This document shows, piece by piece, positions 10,282 to 18,746 of a stretch of DNA of 64,000 nt (its first letter is position 1; every line of letters starts with the position of its first letter). Position numbers and translations under genes: made by a program. The stretch comes from JAFECT01 sp035551675 (GTDB taxonomy: Bacteria; Pseudomonadota; Alphaproteobacteria; Caulobacterales; Caulobacteraceae), in the NCBI GenBank assembly GCA_035551675.1, contig DASZMV010000040.1:1-64000 (forward strand). Reading direction: 5' to 3'. The notes under the pieces are model-generated. The model worked only from the letters and a program-made list of their open reading frames with translations, was not told the DNA's origin and did not search any database.

Positions 10282-12279
10282 ATGTTCACGCGTCGTCATT
10301 TGGTCTTGACTGCGGGCGTTGCGCCGCTCGCGAATCTCGTTCATGCGCCCGGTGTTTTCGCGGACTCCGCGCCGCCGCCGAAGCCCTACGCCATCGAAGA
10401 CTTCTTCGGCGATGTCGAGACCTATGACACCGCTCTATCCCCCAATGGAAAGCTGATCTCGCTCGCGGGTTTGGTTAAGGCGCCTGAGCCCAAGGCGGGT
10501 GAGAAGACGTCCGAGGACAAGAACGTCCCCGTCGTCCTGGTGCTCGACGCGACCGACCCCAGCAAGGTCCTGCACAAGTTCAACGCGTCCGGCCACCGCA
10601 TTCAGTACACCATGTGGGCGAAGGACAATCGCCTGCTGGTCTGGATCGTCGTGCTCTATTTCGACGGCTATCCCATCCGCCGCATCGTCGCCATCGACCC
10701 GGACGGGTCGAACCCCGTCACCCTGTTCGAGAACAAGCGCACCAGCCTGAACGGCTTCGTCGACCTCGGCGGCGCCATCGACTTTCTGTCGGACCATCCG
10801 ACCGACATCCTGATGATGGCGTGGGATCCTAACAAGGAAGAACCCGCGCTCTATCGTGTCAACGTCATGACCGGCAGCGCCGACCGTGTGGAAGTCGGTT
10901 CGCTGCATACTGTGCTGTGGGCGGTGCAGGACGGCGTGGCGATGCTGCGTATCGACGTCAACGACCGTGGCGACGTGATGACGGTGCTGGCGCGCCCGCC
11001 GGGGGAGACGAGTTGGAAGGTCGCGCGCAAGTTCCGCGCCGACCAGACGCCCGATTTCTTTATCGTGGGTCCGACGGCAAAGGCTGGCGTGTTCCTGGTC
11101 GGGGCGCGCCTCGAAGGCGAGGACACGGTCTCGGTGCGCGAGCTCGACATTGCGACCATGATCTTCAGCAAGCCCGTGTCGTCGCGACCCGGCAGCGACT
11201 CGACCGGCGGCTTCATCGATCAGTACAAACGCTTCGTCGCCACCGCTTACACCAACGACCGCACCGACTACGACTTTGTCGACCCGGCGCTGGCGCCGCA
11301 CTATCGTGGCATCAACAGCTATTTCGACCACGCCTGCAACGTGCGGATCACCGAGGTCGATCGCGCCTTTAGCCGCCTTCTTTTGACCGTCACCGGTCCG
11401 CAGGAACCGGGCAGCTACTATCTGTACGATCGCGCGCAGACGAAGGTGCTGCATCTGGGCACAAGCCGGCCGGACCTCGATCCGGATCGACTCGCGTCGA
11501 TGGAGGCGATCAGCATCAAGACGCGCGACGGCGGCAAGATCAGCGCCTATCTCTCGGCGCCCGTCGATCGCAAGCCTGGCCCCCTCGTGGTGATGCCGCA
11601 CGGCGGTCCCGAGATCCGCGACAGCATGGGCTTCGATATCTGGGTGCAGGTGTTGGCGGCGCAGGGTTGGTGGGTTTTGCAACCGAACTTCCGCGGTTCG
11701 GGCGGCTACGGCCTCGACTTCGCCAAGGCGGGGTGGCGTCACTGGGACGGGCGCATGCAGGAGGACCTCGACGACGCCATCGACCAGGCCCTTGCGTTGC
11801 GCAAACTCGACGCCAAGCGCGTCGCCATCATGGGTGCAAGCTACGGCGGCTACGCGGCCCTGATGGGCGGTCTTCGCAGGCCCGACCTGTACAAGGCCGC
11901 GATCTCCATCGCCGGCCCCGCCGATCTGACCGAGATGCTGCGCTATGAACGCCAGCACGACGATACCCCCGACCATGAGCGTTACGGCTTCTGGTCGTCG
12001 CGGATCGGGGATCTGGACAAGGGAGAGGCCGCCCTCGACGCGGCATCGCCGCGCAAGCGCGCGAAGGAGTTCAAGGTCCCCGTGTTCCTGATTCACGGCG
12101 ACGCCGACAAGATCGTGCCGGTCTCGCAATCGCGAGAGATGAATCGCGCGCTGAAGGAGGCGGGCGCTTCGGTCGACTATCTCGAGGTCAAGGGTGTCGG
12201 CCATCCGTCGTGGCCGGACAAGGAGGAGATGAACATGCTCCACCGCTCGGTGAGTTTCCTGACCAAGGCCTTTGCCTGA
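10282..12279 (+). CDS. S9 family (prolyl oligopeptidase-type) exported peptidase
   Basis: Serine peptidase that probably cleaves short peptides in the periplasm. The N-terminus MFTRRHLVLTAGVAPL is a Tat-like or long Sec signal with an RR pair. An N-terminal beta-propeller-like region (about residues 40-400) is followed by an alpha/beta hydrolase domain. Ser520 lies in MGASYGGYAA, the acid is in HGDADKIVP (Asp607 or Asp609), and His641 in GVGHPSW. At 665 aa it is standard for acylaminoacyl-peptidase or dipeptidyl-peptidase-like members. It stands alone between pyrG and a convergent gene. Confidence 0.9.
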   Translation: MFTRRHLVLTAGVAPLANLVHAPGVFADSAPPPKPYAIEDFFGDVETYDTALSPNGKLISLAGLVKAPEPKAGEKTSEDKNVPVVLVLDATDPSKVLHKFNASGHRIQYTMWAKDNRLLVWIVVLYFDGYPIRRIVAIDPDGSNPVTLFENKRTSLNGFVDLGGAIDFLSDHPTDILMMAWDPNKEEPALYRVNVMTGSADRVEVGSLHTVLWAVQDGVAMLRIDVNDRGDVMTVLARPPGETSWKVARKFRADQTPDFFIVGPTAKAGVFLVGARLEGEDTVSVRELDIATMIFSKPVSSRPGSDSTGGFIDQYKRFVATAYTNDRTDYDFVDPALAPHYRGINSYFDHACNVRITEVDRAFSRLLLTVTGPQEPGSYYLYDRAQTKVLHLGTSRPDLDPDRLASMEAISIKTRDGGKISAYLSAPVDRKPGPLVVMPHGGPEIRDSMGFDIWVQVLAAQGWWVLQPNFRGSGGYGLDFAKAGWRHWDGRMQEDLDDAIDQALALRKLDAKRVAIMGASYGGYAALMGGLRRPDLYKAAISIAGPADLTEMLRYERQHDDTPDHERYGFWSSRIGDLDKGEAALDAASPRKRAKEFKVPVFLIHGDADKIVPVSQSREMNRALKEAGASVDYLEVKGVGHPSWPDKEEMNMLHRSVSFLTKAFA

Positions 12280-12282
12280 CCG

Positions 12283-12864
12283 CTAGCGCGCACCAGGCTT
12301 CACGCTTGCGCCCCACTTCAGGTCGTGGGCGTAGGCGCCCATCTCGGCGCCGTGGTTGCAGCTGTCGCTGTCGAGATAGATCAGGTCGGCGACGAAGCGC
12401 GCGGGCGTCCCCTTCACCTGAAGATCGCACAGCGTCGTCAGCTCGCGCGCATGACCGGCGCCCATCGACGCCGCCAACAGACACGGCGCGCCCGCGATCG
12501 AAACCGCGCCGAGCACCGCGATCTTGTGGTCCTTGGCGAACCGGGCCGCGTCCTGTTCGCGTGTGCCGGTCGGCGTCACCACGCGCGCGATGAGCAGGCG
12601 GTGTACGTCGCCCTGGCGCAGTTCGAAGACGGCGCGGTCGCCGTGCGTCGCCGCATCGGCCTGCGACACGCCGAGCGCGCCGCTTTCTCTCTGCATCCAA
12701 CTCGACGGCAAGTTCAGGGAGAAGACGCCGTTCGGATCCTCGAAACGAGGGCCTTCGTCCGGCGCGCCCGGGATCGCCTCGCACGCGGCGGAGTCGAGCG
12801 GGGCAGGGGCGACGCCCGTCGGAGCAGCCAGCAACAGGACGGCGAGAATGGCGGCGGCGGACAT
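12283..12864 (-). CDS. hypothetical exported protein
   Basis: A 193-aa protein of unknown function. The ATG at 12864 is preferred because MSAAAILAVLLLAAPTG then forms a signal peptide; the longer frame adds a polar leader with no support. The mature part has four or five Cys residues, including CEAIPG near the N-terminus and ATTLCDL and SDSCNHGAE-like positions near the C-terminus, fitting periplasmic disulfides. A segment FSLNLPSSWMQRE resembles the start of small beta-sandwich lipoprotein domains, but I cannot name a family. It converges on the S9 peptidase with a 3-base gap. Confidence 0.65.
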   Translation of the reverse strand: MSAAAILAVLLLAAPTGVAPAPLDSAACEAIPGAPDEGPRFEDPNGVFSLNLPSSWMQRESGALGVSQADAATHGDRAVFELRQGDVHRLLIARVVTPTGTREQDAARFAKDHKIAVLGAVSIAGAPCLLAASMGAGHARELTTLCDLQVKGTPARFVADLIYLDSDSCNHGAEMGAYAHDLKWGASVKPGAR

Positions 12865-12934
12865 GGGGGAGGGCTCCGTCGGATGGGGGAAGAGCCTTAG
12901 CCTATCTGGGGTCACGGCGGCGCATTTGTGACGA

Positions 12935-12963
12935 TTGACAGGGATGCGCTACAAATGTAGCGT
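12935..12963 (+). promoter_or_regulatory. putative blaI promoter (overlaps operator)
   Basis: TTGACA at 12935-12940 is a perfect -35 hexamer; TAGCGT at 12958-12963 lies 17 bases downstream as a weaker -10. The operator dyad at 12949-12960 falls in the spacer and -10, where a bound BlaI-type dimer would block RNA polymerase. TTG within this -35 box also opens the longest reading frame, which I reject as the true start. Confidence 0.5.
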
Positions 12964-12980
12964 GAGTCCTACTAATGACG
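12949..12980 (+). promoter_or_regulatory. BlaI/MecI-type operator dyads
   Basis: CTACAAATGTAG at 12949-12960 matches the TACA-N2-TGTA core recognised by BlaI/MecI repressors. A degenerate copy, CTACTAATGACG, lies at 12969-12980, exactly 20 bases (about two helical turns) downstream and identical at 9 of 12 positions. Both lie immediately upstream of the blaI-like gene, so autoregulation is likely. Confidence 0.6.
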
Positions 12981-12991
12981 CGGAGGATGCC

Positions 12992-13369
12992 TTGACCCCG
13001 CCCTCGGACACCGAACTCGAGCTGCTGAAACTCCTGTGGCGCAAAAGCCCGCTGAGTGCGCGCGAAGTGCAGGATCAGGCCGGCCCGTCGCTGGACTGGA
13101 CCGCGTCGACCACGCGCACGGTGCTCGAGCGCATGCGCGGCAAGGGCCTGGTGGTGCGCCGCTCGGTGCATGGGCTGGCCGTCTATGAAGCGTCCGACAA
13201 CAAGGTCAGCGTCATCGGCGCCATGATCCGGCGGATGGGCGAATTTCTCGAGGTCGATCCGGCGCGCGCCGCTTCGGCGTTCAGCGGCAGCGATCTTCTG
13301 AGCGAGGACGAGATCGCGGAACTCGACGCTTTTCTCGCGGACGCTGACACGAAAGGGCGCAGGTCATGA
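12992..13369 (+). CDS. BlaI/MecI/CopY family transcriptional repressor
   Basis: Winged-helix repressor expected to bind the dyads just upstream and to be inactivated by the membrane protease encoded next. I choose the TTG at 12992 because GGAGG at 12982-12986 is five bases away, and the protein then starts near the first helix (DTELELLKLLWRKSPLSAREV); GTG at 12962 is the alternative. The 125-aa product has the recognition segment WTASTTRTVLERMRGKGLV. Its stop overlaps the next gene's ATG (ATGA at 13366), indicating coupled translation. It is not necessarily linked to beta-lactam resistance. Confidence 0.9.
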   Translation: MTPPSDTELELLKLLWRKSPLSAREVQDQAGPSLDWTASTTRTVLERMRGKGLVVRRSVHGLAVYEASDNKVSVIGAMIRRMGEFLEVDPARAASAFSGSDLLSEDEIAELDAFLADADTKGRRS

Positions 13370-15114
13370 ACGCCTTGCTCGTCGTCATGGCGCTTGCCGT
13401 CCTGGCCGCCTGGCCGCTTTGCGCATTAGGTTCGGTGATCGGTTTACTGGCCGAGCGCCTGACGCGATCGCCGCGGGTGCGCGAACTCGCCTGGGGCGCG
13501 GCGCTGGTTCTTCCGTTACTCTTCTTGCTGCAGGTGCTGGGCGAAAGGATCGTCGCGGAATCCCTCGCAGCCGCGCCCGTGGCGGCGGCGCATGCGGCGC
13601 GCGTGCAGCTGACGCTCCCCTTGTCGTCGGCGACCGCGCTGTCTGCGCCGCCTCTCTTCGAACGCCTGCTGGCGCGGCCGGAAACGGTTTGGATCGCGGG
13701 CGCCGTTCTGGGTCTGTCGCTCGTGGGCATGATAGTCCGGCTGGCGATATGGTTTGGCGGCGCTCAGCGTCTCGCACACGTCGTTCGCCGTGCGACGCCT
13801 CTACCGTCGATCGGATCGCTTGCCGCCGGCGCGCCGCCGATCCTGGTCAGCGACGAGATCGACCGGCCGATGCTGGCCGGTCTGCGCCGTCCCGCCATCC
13901 TTATTTCCGCAAAGGTCGCGCAAGCCGTGGACGCGGAGCGACTGCGCCTCATCGGCCGCCACGAACTGGCGCACCTGCGTCGCGGCGACAATCTGCGGCG
14001 GCCGCTCGAGGAGGCCTTGCTTGGTTTCTACTGGCTGACCCCGCCGCTTTGCCTGGTTCGCGCCCGCATGGCCGCCGCGACCGAGGAAGCCTGCGACGCC
14101 TACGCGCTCGCGGACGCGGGATCCTCACTTCGCCGGGTCTACGCCCAGGCGCTCGTCGACACTTTGCGGCTCGGCGCCGGTCCCGAACACGCCCCCGCTT
14201 TCATTGGATCAGGTAGGAGATCTCGCCTCATGCGCATGAACGCTATTCTCGATCCCGCGCGCCCCGCGCGGCCGTTGACCATCGCGCTTCTCTGCGGCGC
14301 CGGCGCCGCGCTCGTCATCGGCGCGGGCTTCGCGGCGAAGAGCGCTGACGCTCAGGCGTCCGCCGCACAGCCCGATCCAGCGCCCGCGCAAGCCATGCTC
14401 ACCGTGACCACCAAAGACGTGAGCGGTCCGCGCGAGCACAAGGCCAAGGCTGTGAAGCTCAGCCTCGACGGCGACGTCAAGGTGGACGGCAAGCGCGTGA
14501 GCCTGAAGGGCAAGCCGATGACGGTGCTGGTCGACACGACCGACAGCAAGCTCGTGCGCGTCAAGGCGACCCTGGACATCGACAAGGACACCAAGGCGGT
14601 CGTCGAGGAGACGATCGATCCGAAGGGCCTGAAGGTCGAGGACGGCGACACCGTCTACGTGCTGCAGTCGGACGGCAAGACGCCGCAGTCCTACGCCATC
14701 ACCGCCTCGGGCGAGAAAAGAGAGTTCTATGTGCTGAAGGGCGGCGTCACGGTTACCCGCGACCGGCGCGAGCCCGATCCGCAGACCAGCGGCGATGCTT
14801 CACATGCGGACGGGCGCTATTCGTCCGACGACCATGGCGACAACAGCGTCGATATCCAGGCCGACCAGGTCACGCAGGACAAGGCCACCGGCGTATCCAC
14901 CTACATCGGACACCCGACGGTCCGGGTCGGCGGCAGCGGTCTTCTTCCGCTCGGCACCTACCAGCTCAACGGCAAGCCGGTCCCCGCGGACTTCAACCCC
15001 AACAGCCTTTCGCCGGACCAGATCGACCGGATCGAGGTCAAGATGGACGGGACCGCGGCCTCCTACGTCAACCTGGTCACCAAGACCCCCGCGGCCACGA
15101 ACTCGCCGGGTTGA
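13366..15114 (+). CDS. BlaR1/M56-type membrane metalloprotease
   Basis: Membrane zinc protease expected to sense a signal and cleave the BlaI-type repressor. The N-terminal part has several transmembrane helices (near residues 1-25, 42-60 and 105-125). The M56 motif HELAHLRRGD begins at residue 199, with a downstream EEACDAYA as the third-ligand region, and another helix follows near 310-325. Instead of a penicillin-binding sensor, the C-terminal 250 residues form a secreted region ending in LPLGTYQLNGKPVPADF and IDRIEVKMDGTAASY, which resembles a TonB-receptor plug-like segment. The ligand is therefore probably not a beta-lactam. Confidence 0.86.
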   Translation: MNALLVVMALAVLAAWPLCALGSVIGLLAERLTRSPRVRELAWGAALVLPLLFLLQVLGERIVAESLAAAPVAAAHAARVQLTLPLSSATALSAPPLFERLLARPETVWIAGAVLGLSLVGMIVRLAIWFGGAQRLAHVVRRATPLPSIGSLAAGAPPILVSDEIDRPMLAGLRRPAILISAKVAQAVDAERLRLIGRHELAHLRRGDNLRRPLEEALLGFYWLTPPLCLVRARMAAATEEACDAYALADAGSSLRRVYAQALVDTLRLGAGPEHAPAFIGSGRRSRLMRMNAILDPARPARPLTIALLCGAGAALVIGAGFAAKSADAQASAAQPDPAPAQAMLTVTTKDVSGPREHKAKAVKLSLDGDVKVDGKRVSLKGKPMTVLVDTTDSKLVRVKATLDIDKDTKAVVEETIDPKGLKVEDGDTVYVLQSDGKTPQSYAITASGEKREFYVLKGGVTVTRDRREPDPQTSGDASHADGRYSSDDHGDNSVDIQADQVTQDKATGVSTYIGHPTVRVGGSGLLPLGTYQLNGKPVPADFNPNSLSPDQIDRIEVKMDGTAASYVNLVTKTPAATNSPG

Positions 15115-15151
15115 ACCCGGGCGCGGTTTGGGGCATAGACCCCCGCTCACG

Positions 15152-15188
15152 GCGGCGGCTCCCACCCGGGCCGCCGCTTCCCGTTTTA
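15152..15188 (+). terminator. Rho-independent-like terminator after the blaI-blaR pair
   Basis: GCGGCGGC (15152-15159) pairs perfectly with GCCGCCGC (15170-15177) over a 10-base loop and is followed by TTCCCGTTTT. It lies between the M56 protease gene and rpmF. Confidence 0.55.
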
Positions 15189-15237
15189 CGCGACCCCGGC
15201 CGATCCGGGGCCCCGCAAGAGCCTGAGAGAGACGGAA

Positions 15238-15420
15238 ATGGCCGTTCCTAAGCGGAAAACCTCGCCCTCGCGTCGGAACATGCGCCGCGCCCACGACGCC
15301 CTGGGCGCCAATTCCTACGTGGAAGACAAGGACACCGGCGAGCTTCGCCGCCCCCACCACGTCGACCTGAAGACCGGCATGTACAAGGGCCGCCAGGTCC
15401 TGACCCCCAAAGAAGACTAG
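15238..15420 (+). CDS. rpmF: 50S ribosomal protein L32
   Basis: Small structural protein of the large ribosomal subunit. The 60-aa sequence starts MAVPKRKTSPSRRNMRRAHD, the L32 signature, and continues GELRRPHHVDLKTGMYKGRQ. It has the alphaproteobacterial Cys-free form, without the zinc-binding Cys residues of other L32 proteins. plsX, its neighbour in many bacteria, is not here. A purine-rich GAGAGAGACGGA precedes the ATG. An imperfect hairpin (about 15422-15457) follows the stop. Confidence 0.97.
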   Translation: MAVPKRKTSPSRRNMRRAHDALGANSYVEDKDTGELRRPHHVDLKTGMYKGRQVLTPKED

Positions 15421-15541
15421 ACCAAGCGTCGCAGGTCCCCGCCGTGACGCTGGTTTGGCTCGACGGTTTGCCGGCGCACCCCTAGGCTGCGTCCCTGCAA
15501 CCGTGCGCCGTTGCGCCCGGACCCGGGGGGACTGATTTCCA

Positions 15542-16732
15542 ATGCGCGTTTTGACGCGGGCCGCAGTGAGCGGCCTGACCCTTTTGGCGTGCGGCCTCGC
15601 CGCGCCGACCGCCTCGCTTGCTCTGTCCGAGCCGTCCGCAGCCGTTCAGGCCCCAGCCGACCCCGACCTTGCCGAACGGACGGCATTGGGTCGCGAGTTC
15701 GCCGGCCTGCTCTTGAGCAGCCTCGACTACAGGGCCACCGCGATTGCGAAACTGCGCGCGAACCCGACGACCGCGACGCTGCTGCGCATGCGACCGGATT
15801 GGTCCGACCTGTTGCTCAAGACCGCCGACGAGGCGGTTCAGGAGGAGACGCCGATCGCTGAAGGAATGATGGGTGATGCGCTCGCCTCGAATATCCCGCT
15901 CGACGAACTCCGCCTCGGGGTAGAGTTTTTCAAGACTCCCGCCGGGGGCGAATTCATCCGAGCGATCGGAGAGAAGGAAAGCGGTAAGCCGATAACGCCG
16001 CTTTCGGACAACGCCAAGAAGGAGCTGACGGCCTTCAGCAAGAGTGCAAAAGGCGCGGATTTTATGGTGCGATTGGCAGAGACGGGCAAACTTCTCGCGC
16101 CGACCATGGCCAAGTCCTACACCTTGATCGCCGCCAAATTTCTGCGCCGTTTCGGTGAAAAGTCGGAAGCGATCGAAAGGTCGCGGTTAGCGAACCTTCC
16201 GCCGGACAACGCGGCGCAGTTGCTCGCGATCCGACTGATACGCGACACCCACTACATGAAATATTTCAAGCAGGGCGCGTCGCGCGGCGTCGACCAAGCG
16301 TCCGCCGAACAGGCAATCCCGGGACACCCTGAGCTCACATCCGCCGTCGGATCGTCGATGGTGGAGGCCATTGACATCGACGAGACGGAAATTACGCGGT
16401 TGATCGGTCGCGACCTCGCGCAATCGTACAGCGAGGAAGAGCTGCGCGCCGACGTCGCGTTCCTTGAATCGCCGTCAGGGCAAGCGCTGGTCGCGGCGCG
16501 CGACGTGAAGTTTTCCGGCCATAAACCGCGCCCCTTCACGCAGAAGCAAACCCTCGCGATCAACCGTTTCGCCTCCACGACCCACGGCGCCGCCTTCTTC
16601 AAGAAGGTAAAGCTGACTGATGAAGCGGCGACGCAGGCCGAGCCGGAGTATTTGCCGCTCATCACAGCGACGTGCATGCGGCTCGCCGGCGAGAGCTTGG
16701 CCAAATCGAGCGCCCTGCCGTCCGTCAGCTGA
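15542..16732 (+). CDS. exported protein with two DUF2059-like halves
   Basis: A 396-aa secreted protein of unknown function. The N-terminus MRVLTRAAVSGLTLLACGL is a signal peptide; the Cys at 17 makes a weak lipobox possible. The DUF2059 hallmark, a helical segment with a Phe-rich E-L-x-x-x-V-x-F-F-x-P-x-G pattern, occurs twice: ELRLGVEFFKTPAGGEF around residue 125 and ELRADVAFLESPSGQAL around residue 305. This points to an internal duplication of a normally single-copy domain. Codon third positions are less GC-rich than in rpmF or eno, suggesting a different history. Confidence 0.7.
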   Translation: MRVLTRAAVSGLTLLACGLAAPTASLALSEPSAAVQAPADPDLAERTALGREFAGLLLSSLDYRATAIAKLRANPTTATLLRMRPDWSDLLLKTADEAVQEETPIAEGMMGDALASNIPLDELRLGVEFFKTPAGGEFIRAIGEKESGKPITPLSDNAKKELTAFSKSAKGADFMVRLAETGKLLAPTMAKSYTLIAAKFLRRFGEKSEAIERSRLANLPPDNAAQLLAIRLIRDTHYMKYFKQGASRGVDQASAEQAIPGHPELTSAVGSSMVEAIDIDETEITRLIGRDLAQSYSEEELRADVAFLESPSGQALVAARDVKFSGHKPRPFTQKQTLAINRFASTTHGAAFFKKVKLTDEAATQAEPEYLPLITATCMRLAGESLAKSSALPSVS

Positions 16733-16740
16733 TCCCGCGA

Positions 16741-16771
16741 GGACCCGGCGCTGCGTTCAGACGCCGGGTCC
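16741..16771 (+). terminator. strong stem-loop after the DUF2059-like gene
   Basis: GGACCCGGCG at 16741-16750 is perfectly complementary to CGCCGGGTCC at 16762-16771 around an 11-base loop, 8 bases after the stop. No T run follows. Most likely a terminator or 3' mRNA-stabilising hairpin. Confidence 0.5.
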
Positions 16772-16978
16772 CCTGGCCCCATCCGCCCCGGGAGAACGAC
16801 GGAGACGGGCGGGACCTTGCTCCCAGGAACTGACGGCGACCGACGATTGGGGGTCGACGCACCGTCCTAACTGGAACGCACGCGCAGGCGTGCTTCCGTC
16901 GCCGCAAACCGTGATTTTCCTTAGCTTTCCTGAACCTTGCCGGTTGCCTGCAACGAGGCGGCGCCATAGCCTCGACGC

Positions 16979-17218
16979 ATGGGAATCGGAACCGCCGTCG
17001 CGGCCATCGCCACCGTCACGCTCCTGCAGTTCACGGTGGCGGCCCTGTGCTGGGGCTTCGTGCCCGCCTTTATCGCTAAGTCTAAGGGCCGCAAGGATTT
17101 CTGGGTGTGGTGGGTCTATGGCGTCTTCCTGCTGCCCATCGCGGTCATCCACGCCCTGATCATGAAAAGCGACCAGAGCGCCATGGACGAGAAGGCGCTG
17201 CCCAAGCCGCCGGCCTGA
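16979..17218 (+). CDS. small two-helix membrane protein
   Basis: A 79-aa protein of unknown function. Helix 1 spans about residues 3-33 and helix 2 about 42-62, joined by a short basic loop KSKGRKDFW. The segment KGRKDFWVWWVYGVFLLPIAVIHAL is a recurring motif in small bacterial membrane proteins of unknown role. It precedes eno with a 62-base gap and may be transcribed separately. The C-terminus is short, polar and Pro-rich. Confidence 0.65.
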   Translation: MGIGTAVAAIATVTLLQFTVAALCWGFVPAFIAKSKGRKDFWVWWVYGVFLLPIAVIHALIMKSDQSAMDEKALPKPPA

Positions 17219-17280
17219 TCCGGTTGGCGTAACGCCTGCAGCACGCTAAAGCCTCGCGCGCTCCCCCGTACGAGGATTCC

Positions 17281-18564
17281 ATGACCGACATTATCGACAT
17301 CACCGCCCGCGAGATCCTGGACAGCCGGGGCAATCCCACGGTCGAGGTCGATGTGGTGCTGGAGGACGGGTCCTTCGGCCGCGCGGCCGTGCCCTCGGGC
17401 GCCTCGACCGGCGCGCATGAAGCGGTGGAGAGGCGCGACGGCGACAAGGCGCGCTACGGCGGCAAGGGCGTCCTGCAGGCGGTCGACACGGTGAACGGCG
17501 AGATCTTCGATGCGCTGTCCGGCATGGATGCGGAAGACCAGCGCCGGCTCGACGAGGCGCTGATCACGCTGGACGGGACCGAGAACAAGAGCCGCCTGGG
17601 CGCCAACGCGATCCTGGGTGTTTCCCTGGCGGCGGCGCGCGCGTCGGCGATCAGCTCGAACCTGCCGCTTTATCGCTACATCGGCGGCGTGGCGGCGCGG
17701 GTTCTGCCGGTGCCCTTGATGAACATCGTCAACGGCGGCGCGCACGCGGACAATCCCATCGACGTGCAGGAGTTTATGATCCTGCCGACCGGCGCCGACA
17801 ATTTCAGCGACGCCCTGCGCATGGGCGCGGAGATCTTTCACGCGCTGAAGAGCGGTCTGAAGGCGGCGGGACACAACACCAACGTCGGCGATGAAGGCGG
17901 ATTCGCGCCGAACCTGAAGAGCGCGGACGAAGCGCTCAGCTTCATCGTCAAGGCGGGCGAGGCGGCTGGCTATCGGGCGGGCGAAGACTTCTGGCTCGGC
18001 CTCGATTGCGCCGCCACCGAGTTCTTCAAGAACGGTCGCTATGAGATGACCGGCGAGGGCAAGTCGCTCGACGCCGCGGGCATGGTCGACTGGCTCGCGG
18101 GCCTGACCAAGGCCTTCCCGATCGCCTCGATCGAGGACGGCTGCGCAGAGGACGACTTCGACGGCTGGGCGCTCTTGACGCAACGCCTGGGCGCCAAGGT
18201 TCAACTCGTCGGCGACGACGTGTTCGTGACCAACCCCGCGCGCCTTGCGGCCGGAATCGAGAGCGGCCTCGCCAACTCGATCCTGATCAAGGTCAACCAG
18301 ATCGGCACCCTCTCCGAGACCTTGGACGCCGTCGATCTCGCGCATCGCTCGGCCTACACCGCGGTGATGAGCCACCGTTCGGGCGAGACCGAAGACTCCA
18401 CCATCGCCGACCTCGCGGTCGCCACCAACTGCGGCCAGATCAAGACCGGCTCGCTGTCCCGTTCGGATCGCCTCGCCAAGTACAACCAGCTCCTGCGCAT
18501 CGAGGAAATGCTGGGCGACCAGGCCGCCTACGCCGGCGACAGTGTGCTCCGCGGCGCCGACTGA
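17281..18564 (+). CDS. eno: enolase (phosphopyruvate hydratase)
   Basis: Converts 2-phosphoglycerate to phosphoenolpyruvate in glycolysis. The 427-aa protein has the N-terminal capping domain with SRGNPTVEVDV and the mobile loop PSGASTGAHEA, metal ligands in IEDGCAEDD and LVGDDVFVTN, the catalytic Lys in ILIKVNQIGTLSET, and the signature MSHRSGETEDSTIADLAV. ftsB and the PDH genes follow, a conserved alphaproteobacterial order. A palindromic repeat lies about 60 bases after the stop. Confidence 0.98.
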   Translation: MTDIIDITAREILDSRGNPTVEVDVVLEDGSFGRAAVPSGASTGAHEAVERRDGDKARYGGKGVLQAVDTVNGEIFDALSGMDAEDQRRLDEALITLDGTENKSRLGANAILGVSLAAARASAISSNLPLYRYIGGVAARVLPVPLMNIVNGGAHADNPIDVQEFMILPTGADNFSDALRMGAEIFHALKSGLKAAGHNTNVGDEGGFAPNLKSADEALSFIVKAGEAAGYRAGEDFWLGLDCAATEFFKNGRYEMTGEGKSLDAAGMVDWLAGLTKAFPIASIEDGCAEDDFDGWALLTQRLGAKVQLVGDDVFVTNPARLAAGIESGLANSILIKVNQIGTLSETLDAVDLAHRSAYTAVMSHRSGETEDSTIADLAVATNCGQIKTGSLSRSDRLAKYNQLLRIEEMLGDQAAYAGDSVLRGAD

Positions 18565-18625
18565 GCGACCGTCGAGTTCCACAGGCTGCACGGGTAGAAA
18601 GCCGACGCGTCACCGCCCGATTAGC

Positions 18626-18707
18626 GCAGAGGCCGCAGAGAAGCGCAGAGTGCGCAGAGATAAACCTGCGACCCCCTCTGCGTTCTCAATCTTCCTGCGT
18701 CCTCTGC
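18626..18707. repeat. intergenic CGCAGAG-type palindromic repeat
   Basis: The 310-base gap between eno and ftsB holds an imperfect 82-base inverted repeat. The outer arms GCAGAGG (18626-18632) and CCTCTGC (18701-18707) are perfect complements; inside, CGCAGAG repeats four times on the left and CTCTGCG/CTGCG occurs on the right. The left arm is made of tandem GCAGAG units about 8-10 bases apart. It could fold into a long bulged hairpin and might act as the eno terminator, but its repeated-unit structure looks like a REP-type interspersed element. The remainder of the gap has no coding signal. Confidence 0.55.
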
Positions 18708-18746
18708 ATGAAATTGGCGCTGCGCCAAAGGCTGCACGCCCGTGCG

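Noticed and set aside
10435..12243. 602-codon minus frame opposite the S9 peptidase
   Set aside because: Shadow of the real gene; Arg/Val/His-rich with no recognisable domain.
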